From Pseudomonadota bacterium (GTDB lineage Bacteria; Pseudomonadota; Alphaproteobacteria; Rhizobiales; Aestuariivirgaceae), in assembly GCA_020161855.1 (NCBI GenBank), contig JAIUNJ010000007.1, positions 62,001 to 126,000 on the forward strand: a stretch of 64,000 nucleotides of DNA, read 5' to 3'. A program made the translations under genes and the position numbers. Below, in pieces: positions 38,669 to 47,142 of the stretch. The notes under the pieces were generated by a model. It had not been told where the DNA came from and did not search any database. It saw only the letters and a list, made by a program, of their open reading frames with translations. Numbering within the stretch: position 1 is the stretch's first letter; every line of letters starts with the position of its first letter.

Positions 38669-39184
38669 ATGACACATGCGTCCAGTGCGACAGCCGAAGG
38701 CGTTACTCTGGAACACGAAGCCCGTGACGGCCGGCATTCCTGCCGCAAGGGCAAATACCGCTGGTCCGGTCTTGAGATCGTGGCCGTGATTGCCGGCTTT
38801 GTGGTCTTCTGGCCGCTGGGTCTTCTGGCTCTCGCGCTGAAGCTGATCCGCGGAGAAATCTGGGCCGGCGCAAGCCAGAGCGTTCCGCCCTGGGTCGCCT
38901 TCAAGACCTGGAAGCAGCAGAACCGGCCCGAAGGTTTCGGTTTTGCCAGCAACACCTGGCAGAAGCCGTGGCAAGCCCAGGCTTCCTCGGGCAACGCCGC
39001 CTTCGACGCTTACCGCAAGGAGCAGCTGGATCGCCTCGAAGCCGAGCGCCGCAAGCTTGAAGAAGAGCAGAAGGCCTTTGCCGAGCATCTTGCCAAGCTG
39101 CGCCGCGCCAAGGACCAGGAAGAGTTCGATCGCTTCATGGCCGAACGCCGGGATGCTGCGAGCGGCAATACTGCTGCAGGCTAA
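38669..39184 (+). CDS. DUF2852 membrane-anchored protein
   Basis: A 171-residue protein of the alphaproteobacterial DUF2852 family, of unknown function. It has one hydrophobic segment (WSGLEIVAVIAGFVVFWPLGLLALALKLI), an aromatic linker and a C-terminal coiled coil (LDRLEAERRKLEEEQKAFAEHLAKLRRAKDQEEFDRFM). An excellent AAGGAGG lies about 9 bases before ATG 38669, which decides this start over 38600. A strong terminator follows. Confidence 0.88.
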   Translation: MTHASSATAEGVTLEHEARDGRHSCRKGKYRWSGLEIVAVIAGFVVFWPLGLLALALKLIRGEIWAGASQSVPPWVAFKTWKQQNRPEGFGFASNTWQKPWQAQASSGNAAFDAYRKEQLDRLEAERRKLEEEQKAFAEHLAKLRRAKDQEEFDRFMAERRDAASGNTAAG

Positions 39185-39207
39185 TTCAAGTACTCACTGA
39201 CAATCGA

Positions 39208-39237
39208 GGCCCAGCCTTCCCGGCTGGGCCTTTTCTT
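39208..39237 (+). terminator. Intrinsic terminator after the DUF2852 gene
   Basis: GGCCCAGCC (39208-39216) pairs perfectly with GGCTGGGCC (39222-39230) around a 5-base loop and is followed by TTTTCTT. It separates the DUF2852 gene from the glnB promoter region. Confidence 0.9.
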
Positions 39238-39365
39238 ATTGGGCGTAGCACTCGCCATCTGGACACCATCCCTGCACCAGGCGACAGCACATTATTTAAT
39301 CACACAGGCTATTTATCAGGCATTCGAGGCGCCTAAAATTCGATCAAGGGGCTCTAAATCCTTGA

Positions 39366-39776
<411 letters not shown>

Positions 39777-39827
39777 GCGTTCACAGCAAGAAACTATTCC
39801 AAGCCAGAAACGAGAGGACAATCAAAC

Positions 39828-41246
39828 ATGGCCAAGGACAGTGCAATCGAGAAAGCCTTGAAAACCATCAAGGACAAGGACGTCAAATACGTTGACCTCC
39901 GCTTCACCGACCCGCGTGGCAAAATGCAGCATCTGACGATGGACGTCTCCCAGATGCATGAAGAAGCCTGGGAAGAAGGACTGATGTTCGACGGTTCTTC
40001 CATCGCTGGCTGGAAGGCGATCAACGAGTCCGACATGATCCTCAAGCCCGACGCAGAGTCGGTGCATCTCGACCCCTTCTATGCCCAGACCACGCTCGCC
40101 GTGTTCTGCGACATCGCCGATCCGGGCACGGGCGAAGGCTACAACCGTGATCCACGCTCGATCGCCAAGCGCACCGAGACCTATCTCAAGTCCACCAAGA
40201 TCGGTGACACGGTGTTCGTCGGACCTGAGGCCGAATTCTTCGTGTTCGATGACGTGAAGTTCTCGACCAGCCCCTACAAGACCGGCTTCGAGCTCGACGG
40301 CGTTGAACTGCCGAAGAACTCGGATCGCGACTATGAGTCGGGCAACCTCGGCCACCGCATGCGTACCAAGGGTGGCTATTTCCCAGTCAACCCGATGGAT
40401 TCCGCCCAGGACATGCGCGGCGAAATGCTTTCGGTGATGGGCGAGATGGGCCTGGTCGTCGAGAAGCACCACCACGAAGTTGCATCGAGCCAGCACGAAC
40501 TCGGCACCCGCTACCAGCCGCTCGTTGTCGCGGCCGACCACATGCAGATCTACAAGTATGTGATCCACAACGTCGCCCATTCCTACGGCAAGACGGCAAC
40601 CTTCATGCCGAAGCCGGTGTTCGGCGACAACGGCTCGGGCATGCACTGCCACTTCTCGATCTGGAAGGACGGCAAGACCCAGATGGCCGGCAATCAGTAT
40701 GCCGATCTCTCCGAAGCCTGCCTCTACTTCATCGGTGGCGTGATCAAGCATGCCAAGTCGCTCAACGCCTTCACCAACCCCTCGACGAACTCCTACAAGC
40801 GTCTCGTCCCGGGCTATGAGGCACCGGTGCTGCTGGCCTACTCCTCGCGCAACCGGTCGGCCTCGTGCCGCATTCCCTTCACCTCCAACCCGAAGGCAAA
40901 GCGCGTTGAAGTCCGCTTCCCCGATCCAACGGCGAACCCCTACCTGGCGTTCTCGGCTGTCATCATGGCCGGCCTCGATGGCATCGTGAACAAGATCCAT
41001 CCCGGCCCGGCCATGGACAAGAACCTTTATGATCTGCCGCCGGCAGAACTTGCCAAGGTTCCGACCGTTTGCGGTTCACTCCAGGAAGCCATCGACAGCC
41101 TCGCTGCCGACCACGACTACCTCACCAAGGGTGGCGTGTTCTCCAAGGATCAGATCGAAAGCTATCTTGAACTGAAGCAGGAAGAACAGGACCGCTACCG
41201 GATGATGCCGCATCCGATCGAGTACGACATGTACTACAGCTGCTGA
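39828..41246 (+). CDS. glnA: Glutamine synthetase type I
   Basis: Forms glutamine from glutamate, ammonia and ATP. The 472-residue protein has the family motifs [32 protein letters not shown], and [11 protein letters not shown] followed by [12 protein letters not shown]. The adenylylation tyrosine is near residue 401 in [15 protein letters not shown] lies upstream of the ATG. A strong terminator follows at 41284. Confidence 0.98.
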   Translation: MAKDSAIEKALKTIKDKDVKYVDLRFTDPRGKMQHLTMDVSQMHEEAWEEGLMFDGSSIAGWKAINESDMILKPDAESVHLDPFYAQTTLAVFCDIADPGTGEGYNRDPRSIAKRTETYLKSTKIGDTVFVGPEAEFFVFDDVKFSTSPYKTGFELDGVELPKNSDRDYESGNLGHRMRTKGGYFPVNPMDSAQDMRGEMLSVMGEMGLVVEKHHHEVASSQHELGTRYQPLVVAADHMQIYKYVIHNVAHSYGKTATFMPKPVFGDNGSGMHCHFSIWKDGKTQMAGNQYADLSEACLYFIGGVIKHAKSLNAFTNPSTNSYKRLVPGYEAPVLLAYSSRNRSASCRIPFTSNPKAKRVEVRFPDPTANPYLAFSAVIMAGLDGIVNKIHPGPAMDKNLYDLPPAELAKVPTVCGSLQEAIDSLAADHDYLTKGGVFSKDQIESYLELKQEEQDRYRMMPHPIEYDMYYSC

Positions 41247-41283
41247 TCGGCAGCCGAACGGTAACCGATACGAAACTGATGGG

Positions 41284-41310
41284 AAACCCCGGTGGCAACA
41301 CCGGGGTTTT
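41284..41310 (+). terminator. Intrinsic terminator of glnB-glnA
   Basis: An 11-bp perfect stem, AAACCCCGGTG (41284-41294) with CACCGGGGTTT (41299-41309), is closed by a GCAA tetraloop and ends in TTTT. Confidence 0.92.
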
Positions 41311-41349
41311 CCGCTATTTGGATGGTAGTACGCATCACAAAGACATCAC

Positions 41350-41715
41350 ATGAAGCGCTTCGCCCCATCTCTTTGCCTGGCATTCCTCTTGGCCGCAGGT
41401 CCCGCCCTGGCCGAAACACGATGCGGGTGGATTCAAAACCCGACGCCGGGCAACTGGTGGCTCACAGATGCGCAGGGTGAATGGACCATCGGAACACAGG
41501 GCGGCGCCCAGGCCGAAGGCATGGACCTTCTCCCGGATTTCACAGCCGGCGAATGGGTGGTGACCAACGGATCATCCTATGGCTACGGCTGCGCTTGCCT
41601 TGAAGTCACGACAGAACACGGCAACGGCCAGACCATCACTGCCATCATGGATGTGGATCAACTGCCCCTCAAGCGTTGCACAGCCGATTCCGCACTATCA
41701 CCGCCGAACAACTAG
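41350..41715 (+). CDS. DUF4087 secreted protein
   Basis: A 121-residue protein with a signal peptide (KRFAPSLCLAFLLAAGPALA) and the DUF4087 pattern ETRCGWIQNPTPGNWWLTDAQGEW, then YGYGCACLEV. Four cysteines could form disulfides in the periplasm. Function unknown. It is followed by a short gap and the convergent RTX gene. Confidence 0.85.
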   Translation: MKRFAPSLCLAFLLAAGPALAETRCGWIQNPTPGNWWLTDAQGEWTIGTQGGAQAEGMDLLPDFTAGEWVVTNGSSYGYGCACLEVTTEHGNGQTITAIMDVDQLPLKRCTADSALSPPNN

Positions 41716-41783
41716 GCCCCCGGCACCAACGGCAAGGGCCGGAACGTGATGTCCAGGCCCTGATGTCGTCCCTGGCGCCGATG

Positions 41784-42605
41784 TCAGAGTATGAAGTCAC
41801 TACCGACTAGGAACTTGTGCCCGGTCAGGAAGATCTGAATATCGGCAACCCTGTCACCGTTGATGTCGCCTTCGATCACCGTCTTCGCAGAGGCTCCGGC
41901 CCCAGTGTAGAAGAAGTGCAACTCTCCCTGTGAGCCGTTGAAGGTCGCATCATAGCCCTTCCAGGCAAAGGCGTTGTTGCCACCGACACCCGTCTTGGCG
42001 TCGATGCTGCTCAGGTCGATCATGTCGACATCGAGCTGGAAGTCCGTGATCGTATCGCGACCGTAGGCCGCGTTGCTGTCGTTGATCGACTCGAAAATGA
42101 AATAGTCATAGCCTGAGCCGCCAGTCAGCAGGTCACTGCCACGGTTTCCGTAGATATCGTCGTTGCCGCCGCCACCGCGAATGTCGTCGCTACCGGCGCC
42201 GCCCTTCAGCACGTTTGACGCCGAGTTGCCGATGATGATGTCCGCCCGTGCGGAACCCGTGACGCCCTCGATCGATACCAGTTCGTCATCGACATAGCCG
42301 CCACCCGTCGGCCGGTCCCAGGCCTGGCCGAGGCTGAGATCAATATACATCCCAAGGCTCGAGCCGGTGTTGAAGAAGGAGTAGTCCACGGTGTCGAAGC
42401 CGGTACCACCATCCAGGTAGTTCCAACCGTAACCGCCATTCAGCGTGTCGTTGCCCGCACCACCATAGAGATCGTCGTCGCCGTTGCCCGCGATCAGCGT
42501 GTCGTGGCCGCCGTTGCCAAAAATCGCAAAGTCATAATCCCAAGCCCAGTTAGGAACCTTCAGGACATTGCTGCTGCCGTTGCCGCTGAGCGTGTAATCA
42601 ACCAT
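41784..42605 (-). CDS. RTX-type calcium-binding secreted protein
   Basis: The 273-residue protein has two blocks of GGxGxDxL nonapeptide repeats (about 30-75, including AGNGDDDLYGGAGNDTLNGG, and about 145-180) that bind calcium in a beta roll. A C-terminal M10/serralysin-like domain follows (DTITDFQLDVDMIDLSSIDAK), and the tail ends in FLVGSDFIL. No enzymatic domain is present. Export by a type I system is inferred; no transporter genes are nearby. AGGAGAG lies before ATG 42605. Confidence 0.88.
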   Translation of the reverse strand: MVDYTLSGNGSSNVLKVPNWAWDYDFAIFGNGGHDTLIAGNGDDDLYGGAGNDTLNGGYGWNYLDGGTGFDTVDYSFFNTGSSLGMYIDLSLGQAWDRPTGGGYVDDELVSIEGVTGSARADIIIGNSASNVLKGGAGSDDIRGGGGNDDIYGNRGSDLLTGGSGYDYFIFESINDSNAAYGRDTITDFQLDVDMIDLSSIDAKTGVGGNNAFAWKGYDATFNGSQGELHFFYTGAGASAKTVIEGDINGDRVADIQIFLTGHKFLVGSDFIL

Positions 42606-42740
42606 TTGAACTCTCCTTCTCACGAGTTGAGCGGAGAGTTGCACGGCGCAGCTGAGCCGCTGCTGAAGTCTGTGTTCACCGTGGATTCAGCGGAGGAACA
42701 CCCCAAAAACACAATCCGGGCAATTGCTTGCGGAATGAGA

Positions 42741-42776
42741 CAAGAAAGCCTCCTCTCCATGGCGGAAAGGAGGCTT
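42741..42776 (-). terminator. Probable terminator of the glycine-zipper gene
   Basis: On the minus strand AAGCCTCCT pairs with AGGAGGCTT (42768-42776 and 42746-42754) around a 13-base loop and is followed by TTTCTTG. The rest of the 42606-42812 gap shows nothing clear. Confidence 0.55.
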
Positions 42777-42812
42777 CAATCGGTTCAACTGACTTCAGCG
42801 CCGCAGCGCTGA

Positions 42813-43172
42813 TCAGTCATACAGCTCATCAATGTCGTCCGCGATGCGGCACTTCTTGTAGTACTTTTTATAAGTCTTCTTCCACTTGTCATTGGCTGCA
42901 ACACCGCCGAGTGCCGTGCCGCCAACGCCGCCGATGATGGCGCCCGTCGCCGCGCCCTTCTTGCTGCCGGTGGCAACGGAGCCAATGGCCAGACCTGCCA
43001 GTGCGCCAATGGCCAGGCCTTCAACAACCTTCTTGTTGGACTTCTTGTTGGCTTTCTTCGTTGCGTAGCTGTCGCAGAAGCCCTTCGACAGAGCGAAGCT
43101 CTGTGTAGATGTCACGGCCGCCAGCGGCAACGACATCGAGGCGCACATCAGTGCGGCGATAATCTTCTTCAT
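42813..43172 (-). CDS. Small secreted glycine-zipper protein
   Basis: A 119-residue protein with a signal peptide (KKIIAALMCASMSLPLAAVTSTQSFA), a Lys/Asn-rich stretch (KKANKKSNKK), a glycine-zipper region (IGALAGLAIGSVATG and AIIGGVGGTALGG) and a basic, Tyr-rich tail (KKTYKKYYKKCR). It is probably an outer-membrane or periplasmic protein. GGAGGAG precedes the start. Function unknown. Confidence 0.8.
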   Translation of the reverse strand: MKKIIAALMCASMSLPLAAVTSTQSFALSKGFCDSYATKKANKKSNKKVVEGLAIGALAGLAIGSVATGSKKGAATGAIIGGVGGTALGGVAANDKWKKTYKKYYKKCRIADDIDELYD

Positions 43173-43237
43173 TCCTCAACTCCTCCTGAAATCCGCCCGA
43201 CTCCTCGTAAGCACCAATCATGGCGATAAAAGGAGCA

Positions 43238-44137
43238 TTATTCAAGGCGGGCGGGAAAGCCAGGAGCCCGGAGGTCAGTCCCGAGCGCTTCCTCGAGCAG
43301 TTTGGCGATCTGTGTCGACTGCGCCGAGCCTCCATAGGCGGCCTTGCCGCGCACAAAGGTCTGGTTTGTCATCCCGGCGAGATCCAGGGGCACGCCGAAC
43401 TCGCGCCCGAACTGCATGGCAAAACCCAGATCCTTGAGAGCAAGGTCCATCGTGAAGGCGATGTCGTAACTTCCGTTCAGGATCAGCTGGCCTTCCGTTT
43501 CATGCACGAAGCTCGTTCCCGAACTGGCAGCAATCGCCTGCCACGCCTGCCCCAGGTCGAGGCCGCCCCGCTTCGCCAGCATCAGGGCCTCAGCGTCGGC
43601 CACCAGATGGATGAAGGCCAGCATATTCGTGATGACCTTGATGACAGCCGCAGCTCCCAAAGGCCCCATATGGAAAATCCTGCTGCCGATGGCCTCAAGA
43701 ACCTTCCGATGCTCTTCGAACAGCGCCTTGTCGCCGCCCACGAGCACGGTGATCTCGCCGCGCGCTGCCAGGTGAACACCGCCGGTCACTGGCGCTTCGA
43801 GAACCCGGATTCCCCTTGCTTCAGCAACCGCGGCCAGGCGCTGCACCTCATCGCGGCCAAGCGTCGAGTTCTCGATCCAGGTCGCGCCCGGCTTCAGCCC
43901 CTTCAGGACTTCGCCGAGCACTTTCTCCGACACGGCGGGTGATGGAAGGCAGGTCAGCACCACATCAACCTGCCGCGCCAGCTCGGAGGGGCTTGCAGCC
44001 CATGCCGCCCCCGCGGCGAGGTGCCTGTCCGCAAGCGACTTGTCGATGTCATGGACAACCAGTGGAAAGCCTCTGCGCTGCAGGCTTGCCGCCAGATGTC
44101 CCCCAAGGTTCCCGAGACCGATATATCCGTATTTCAT
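43238..44137 (-). CDS. 3-hydroxyisobutyrate dehydrogenase family NAD(P)-dependent oxidoreductase
   Basis: Beta-hydroxyacid dehydrogenase. The 299-residue protein has the nucleotide motif YGYIGLGNLGGHLA, the substrate motif LEAPVTGGVHLAARGEITVLVGG and the catalytic lysine region GAAAVIKVITNMLAF. It starts in an ATGA overlap with the enolase-superfamily gene, so the two are co-translated and probably act in one sugar-acid or hydroxyacid pathway. The substrate is unknown (tartronate semialdehyde, hydroxyisobutyrate or similar). Confidence 0.9.
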   Translation of the reverse strand: MKYGYIGLGNLGGHLAASLQRRGFPLVVHDIDKSLADRHLAAGAAWAASPSELARQVDVVLTCLPSPAVSEKVLGEVLKGLKPGATWIENSTLGRDEVQRLAAVAEARGIRVLEAPVTGGVHLAARGEITVLVGGDKALFEEHRKVLEAIGSRIFHMGPLGAAAVIKVITNMLAFIHLVADAEALMLAKRGGLDLGQAWQAIAASSGTSFVHETEGQLILNGSYDIAFTMDLALKDLGFAMQFGREFGVPLDLAGMTNQTFVRGKAAYGGSAQSTQIAKLLEEALGTDLRAPGFPARLE

Positions 44138-45330
44138 CAGCGCACCGGCTCGTTGGTCATCTCGAGGTGCAGCCCCGTTCCGGTGTAGGGATGTGCCAGC
44201 GCCACCTCTTCGTTCAACTCGATGCCGAGACCGGGTTCGGTTGGCGGAATGACGTAGCCCTCCTCCCAGCGGATCGGCTTCTTGAGCAGTTTGCCATGGA
44301 ACCCACCCCAGGTTTCGATGCTCTCCAGGATAAGGAAATTCGGCAGTGTGCAGGAGAACTGGATATTGGCCGCCCCTTCGACCGGGCCGGCATAGAGATG
44401 CGGCGCGATCTGTGCATAGTGAGCCTCGGCCATGGCCGCGATTTTCTTGGCTTCCATGATGCCGCCAACGCGGCCAAGCGCCATCTGCAGGATCGAGGCA
44501 GCCCGGCATTCAAGCACGCGCGCAAATTCATACTTCGTGGTCAGCCGCTCGCCGGTGGCAATGGGGATCGATGTCCCCCTGGCCACAAGCGCCATCTCCT
44601 CAGGCTTTTCAGGCGGTGTCGGCTCCTCAAACCACAAGGGATCATAGGCCTCGATCTTCTTGGCGAAACGGATGGCGCCGGAGGCTGTGAATTGGCCATG
44701 GGTACCAAACAGGAGATCGGCCTTGCTGCCCACAGCGTCACGGATCAGCTTGCAGAACTTGACGCAGAGATCGATCGATTCCAGGGATGGCTGGCGCGGA
44801 TCGAAGGCCGAATAGGGCGCCGCCGGATCGAACTTGACCGCGGTGAAGCCCATCTTCGCATAGTGGGCCGCCCGCTCCGCCGACTGCTCGGGATTCCAGA
44901 AAATCTTTGAGTCCTGTCCCTTCGCGGGGTCCGGGTAGATGTAGGTGTAGGAGCGCAAACGCTCATGCACCTTGCCGCCGATCAGTTCATAGACCGGCTT
45001 GCCCAGCGCCTTGCCGTTGATGTCCCAGAGCGCGATCTCAAGGCCGGACAGCACTCCCATCAGGGTGGGGTCGGGCCGCTGCGAATAGCCCGAGGAATAG
45101 ACCTTGCGCCAGAGCTTCTCGACCTCGAAGGGATTGATTCCCTGCACATAGCGCTGGAACACATCCTCGATCATGTGAACCATGGGCTTCGGCCCGAAGG
45201 CCGCACCATAGCACTCGCCGATCCCGGTTATGCCATTGTCGGTCGTCAATTTGACGAAGGTGAAATAGCGTCCGCCCCATTCGCCAGGCGGTGTGCCGAC
45301 GATGAAAACCTTGAGATCCTGAATCTTCAT
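44137..45330 (-). CDS. Mandelate racemase/muconate lactonizing family protein (enolase superfamily)
   Basis: Probable sugar-acid dehydratase or isomerase. The 397-residue protein has the capping domain (KIQDLKVFIVGTPPGEWGG) and a barrel with the acid residues of WFEEP and IATGERLTT and the late-barrel histidine in IAPHLYAG. At the third strand, where related enzymes have Asp-x-His, this protein reads FGTHGQ, so the first metal ligand seems replaced by Gly. Start MKIQDL at 45330 follows a GGGAGAG. It pairs with the dehydrogenase downstream and is divergent from a GMC oxidoreductase. Confidence 0.88.
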   Translation of the reverse strand: MKIQDLKVFIVGTPPGEWGGRYFTFVKLTTDNGITGIGECYGAAFGPKPMVHMIEDVFQRYVQGINPFEVEKLWRKVYSSGYSQRPDPTLMGVLSGLEIALWDINGKALGKPVYELIGGKVHERLRSYTYIYPDPAKGQDSKIFWNPEQSAERAAHYAKMGFTAVKFDPAAPYSAFDPRQPSLESIDLCVKFCKLIRDAVGSKADLLFGTHGQFTASGAIRFAKKIEAYDPLWFEEPTPPEKPEEMALVARGTSIPIATGERLTTKYEFARVLECRAASILQMALGRVGGIMEAKKIAAMAEAHYAQIAPHLYAGPVEGAANIQFSCTLPNFLILESIETWGGFHGKLLKKPIRWEEGYVIPPTEPGLGIELNEEVALAHPYTGTGLHLEMTNEPVR

Positions 45331-45461
45331 AGCGCTCTCCCTGCCCCTACATGGCAAAACCGCAGGGCCATTGCCTAGCCCCGCCGTCCTTGGCACCCCT
45401 GTAGTTTTTTTCACCGCCACAATGGTTTGAGCGCAGCGGGCCGCTTCGCTAGACAGAGCGA

Positions 45462-47078
45462 ATGGAATTCGACTTCATCATCGTCGGCGCCGGATCGGCG
45501 GGCTGCGTTCTCGCCAACCGGCTGACCGAGAGCGGAAAATACACGGTTCTCCTTCTGGAGGCCGGCGGCACGGACAAGCGCTTCTTCATCCAGATGCCGC
45601 TTGGCTACGGCAAGACCTTCTACGACCCCAAGGTCAACTGGCTTTACCGGGCCGAGGCGGACTCGGGCCTCAACGGCCAGGAAGACCATTGGCCACGCGG
45701 CAGGGTGCTTGGTGGCTCAAGTTCCATCAATGCCATGGTCTACATCCGCGGCCAGCGCGCCGACTACGAAAGCTGGAAGGACGCCGGCAATCCAGGCTGG
45801 GGCTGGGATGATGTCCTTCCTGCTTACAAGGCCATGGAAGATTTCGAACATGGCGCCAACGCTTTCCACGGTGCCGGCGGCCCGCTCCACATCACCGACC
45901 AGACGGGCAAGGTCCACCCCCTTACGCTTGATTATATCAAGGCATGCGAGGCGCTCGGCCTTCCCCACAACCCAGACTTCAACGGTGAAAACCAGGAAGG
46001 CGCCGGCATCTATCACGTCACCACGCGGGGTGGTCTGCGGCTCAGTTCTGCCCGCGCCTTCCTTGACCCGGCCAGGCGCCGGCTAAATCTCAAGGTCCAA
46101 ACGAGCGCACTTGTAGAACAGATTGATTTTGAAGGACAAAGAGCTATCGGTGTCACCTGGTCGGGTTTCGATGGCAGGAGCTCTGCCAGGGCCCGGCGGG
46201 AGGTCATACTGGCCGGAGGGGCCGTCAATTCACCGCAACTTCTGGAGCTCTCGGGTATCGGTTCCACCGAACGACTAAGGGCACTTGGGATCTCGGTTCG
46301 CCATCACAGTTCCCAGGTCGGCGAGAACCTAGAGGATCATGTCGGCCTGAACTACACCTACCGCATGAAGGTGCCGACGATGAACGACCGGCTGCGGCCC
46401 TGGTGGGGCAAGCTGCTGGTCGGCATTGAGTACCTGCTTTTCCAGACCGGGCCTTTGAGCCTTTCGATCAATCATGGCGGCGGCTTCTTCAAGACCAACC
46501 CCTCCTACGAGCGGCCTAACATGCAGCTCTACATGCAGGCCTTCTCCACGCTCAAGCCGAAGCCCGGCGAGCGGCCGATTCTCACGCCGGACCCGTTCTC
46601 CGGTCTCTCCATCGGCCTTTCAAACTGCCGCCCGACCTCGCGAGGGTCGATTCACGTCCGCAGCGCTGATCCGCGCCAGCACCCGCGCATCTGGGCCAAT
46701 GCCTATGGCACGGAACACGACGTCGAGGAGATGCTGGCGGCCGTGAAATTCCTGCGTCGCCTCGCTGAAACCGAGCCGCTCAAGAGTCTGATCGCGGAGG
46801 AACTGCGCCCGGGGCCGCAAGTGCAAACGAATGCCGAATTGATCCACGACTTCAAGCAGCGCAGCGGCACCGTCTATCATCCGTCCTGCACCTGCCGGAT
46901 GGGCCCCGATCCTGCGACCTCCGTGGTCGATCCGCGGCTCCGGGTTCACGGCATTGCCGGTCTCCGGGTCTGCGATGCCTCCGTGTTTCCCAATCTCATC
47001 GCGGGAAACACCAATGCACCTGCCATGATGGTGGGGTGGAAGGGCGCTGAACTGATCCTTGAGGACGCTTCCGCCTGA
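45462..47078 (+). CDS. GMC family FAD-dependent oxidoreductase
   Basis: Choline-dehydrogenase-like alcohol oxidoreductase. The 538-residue protein has FDFIIVGAGSAGCVLANRL (FAD), the GMC signatures GRVLGGSSSINAMVYIRG and GGAVNSPQLLELSGIG, and the catalytic His in GTVYHPSCTCRMG with Asn in AGNTNAPAMM. No signal peptide or Tat motif is seen. It is divergent from the enolase-superfamily gene and may feed the same pathway. The substrate is not predictable; it is too unlike BetA context (no betB) to call choline dehydrogenase. Confidence 0.9.
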   Translation: MEFDFIIVGAGSAGCVLANRLTESGKYTVLLLEAGGTDKRFFIQMPLGYGKTFYDPKVNWLYRAEADSGLNGQEDHWPRGRVLGGSSSINAMVYIRGQRADYESWKDAGNPGWGWDDVLPAYKAMEDFEHGANAFHGAGGPLHITDQTGKVHPLTLDYIKACEALGLPHNPDFNGENQEGAGIYHVTTRGGLRLSSARAFLDPARRRLNLKVQTSALVEQIDFEGQRAIGVTWSGFDGRSSARARREVILAGGAVNSPQLLELSGIGSTERLRALGISVRHHSSQVGENLEDHVGLNYTYRMKVPTMNDRLRPWWGKLLVGIEYLLFQTGPLSLSINHGGGFFKTNPSYERPNMQLYMQAFSTLKPKPGERPILTPDPFSGLSIGLSNCRPTSRGSIHVRSADPRQHPRIWANAYGTEHDVEEMLAAVKFLRRLAETEPLKSLIAEELRPGPQVQTNAELIHDFKQRSGTVYHPSCTCRMGPDPATSVVDPRLRVHGIAGLRVCDASVFPNLIAGNTNAPAMMVGWKGAELILEDASA

Positions 47079-47142
47079 GGCCGGGGTTCACGGCTTGCTA
47101 ACCCTTGCCGGGGCAGATTTGCCCGTCTCGGTTGGGGGGAAC

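Noticed and set aside
43238-44509. 423-residue reading of the hydroxyisobutyrate dehydrogenase gene
   Set aside because: The first 124 codons are antisense-like sequence inside the enolase-superfamily gene. The ATG at 44137 in an ATGA overlap is the real start.
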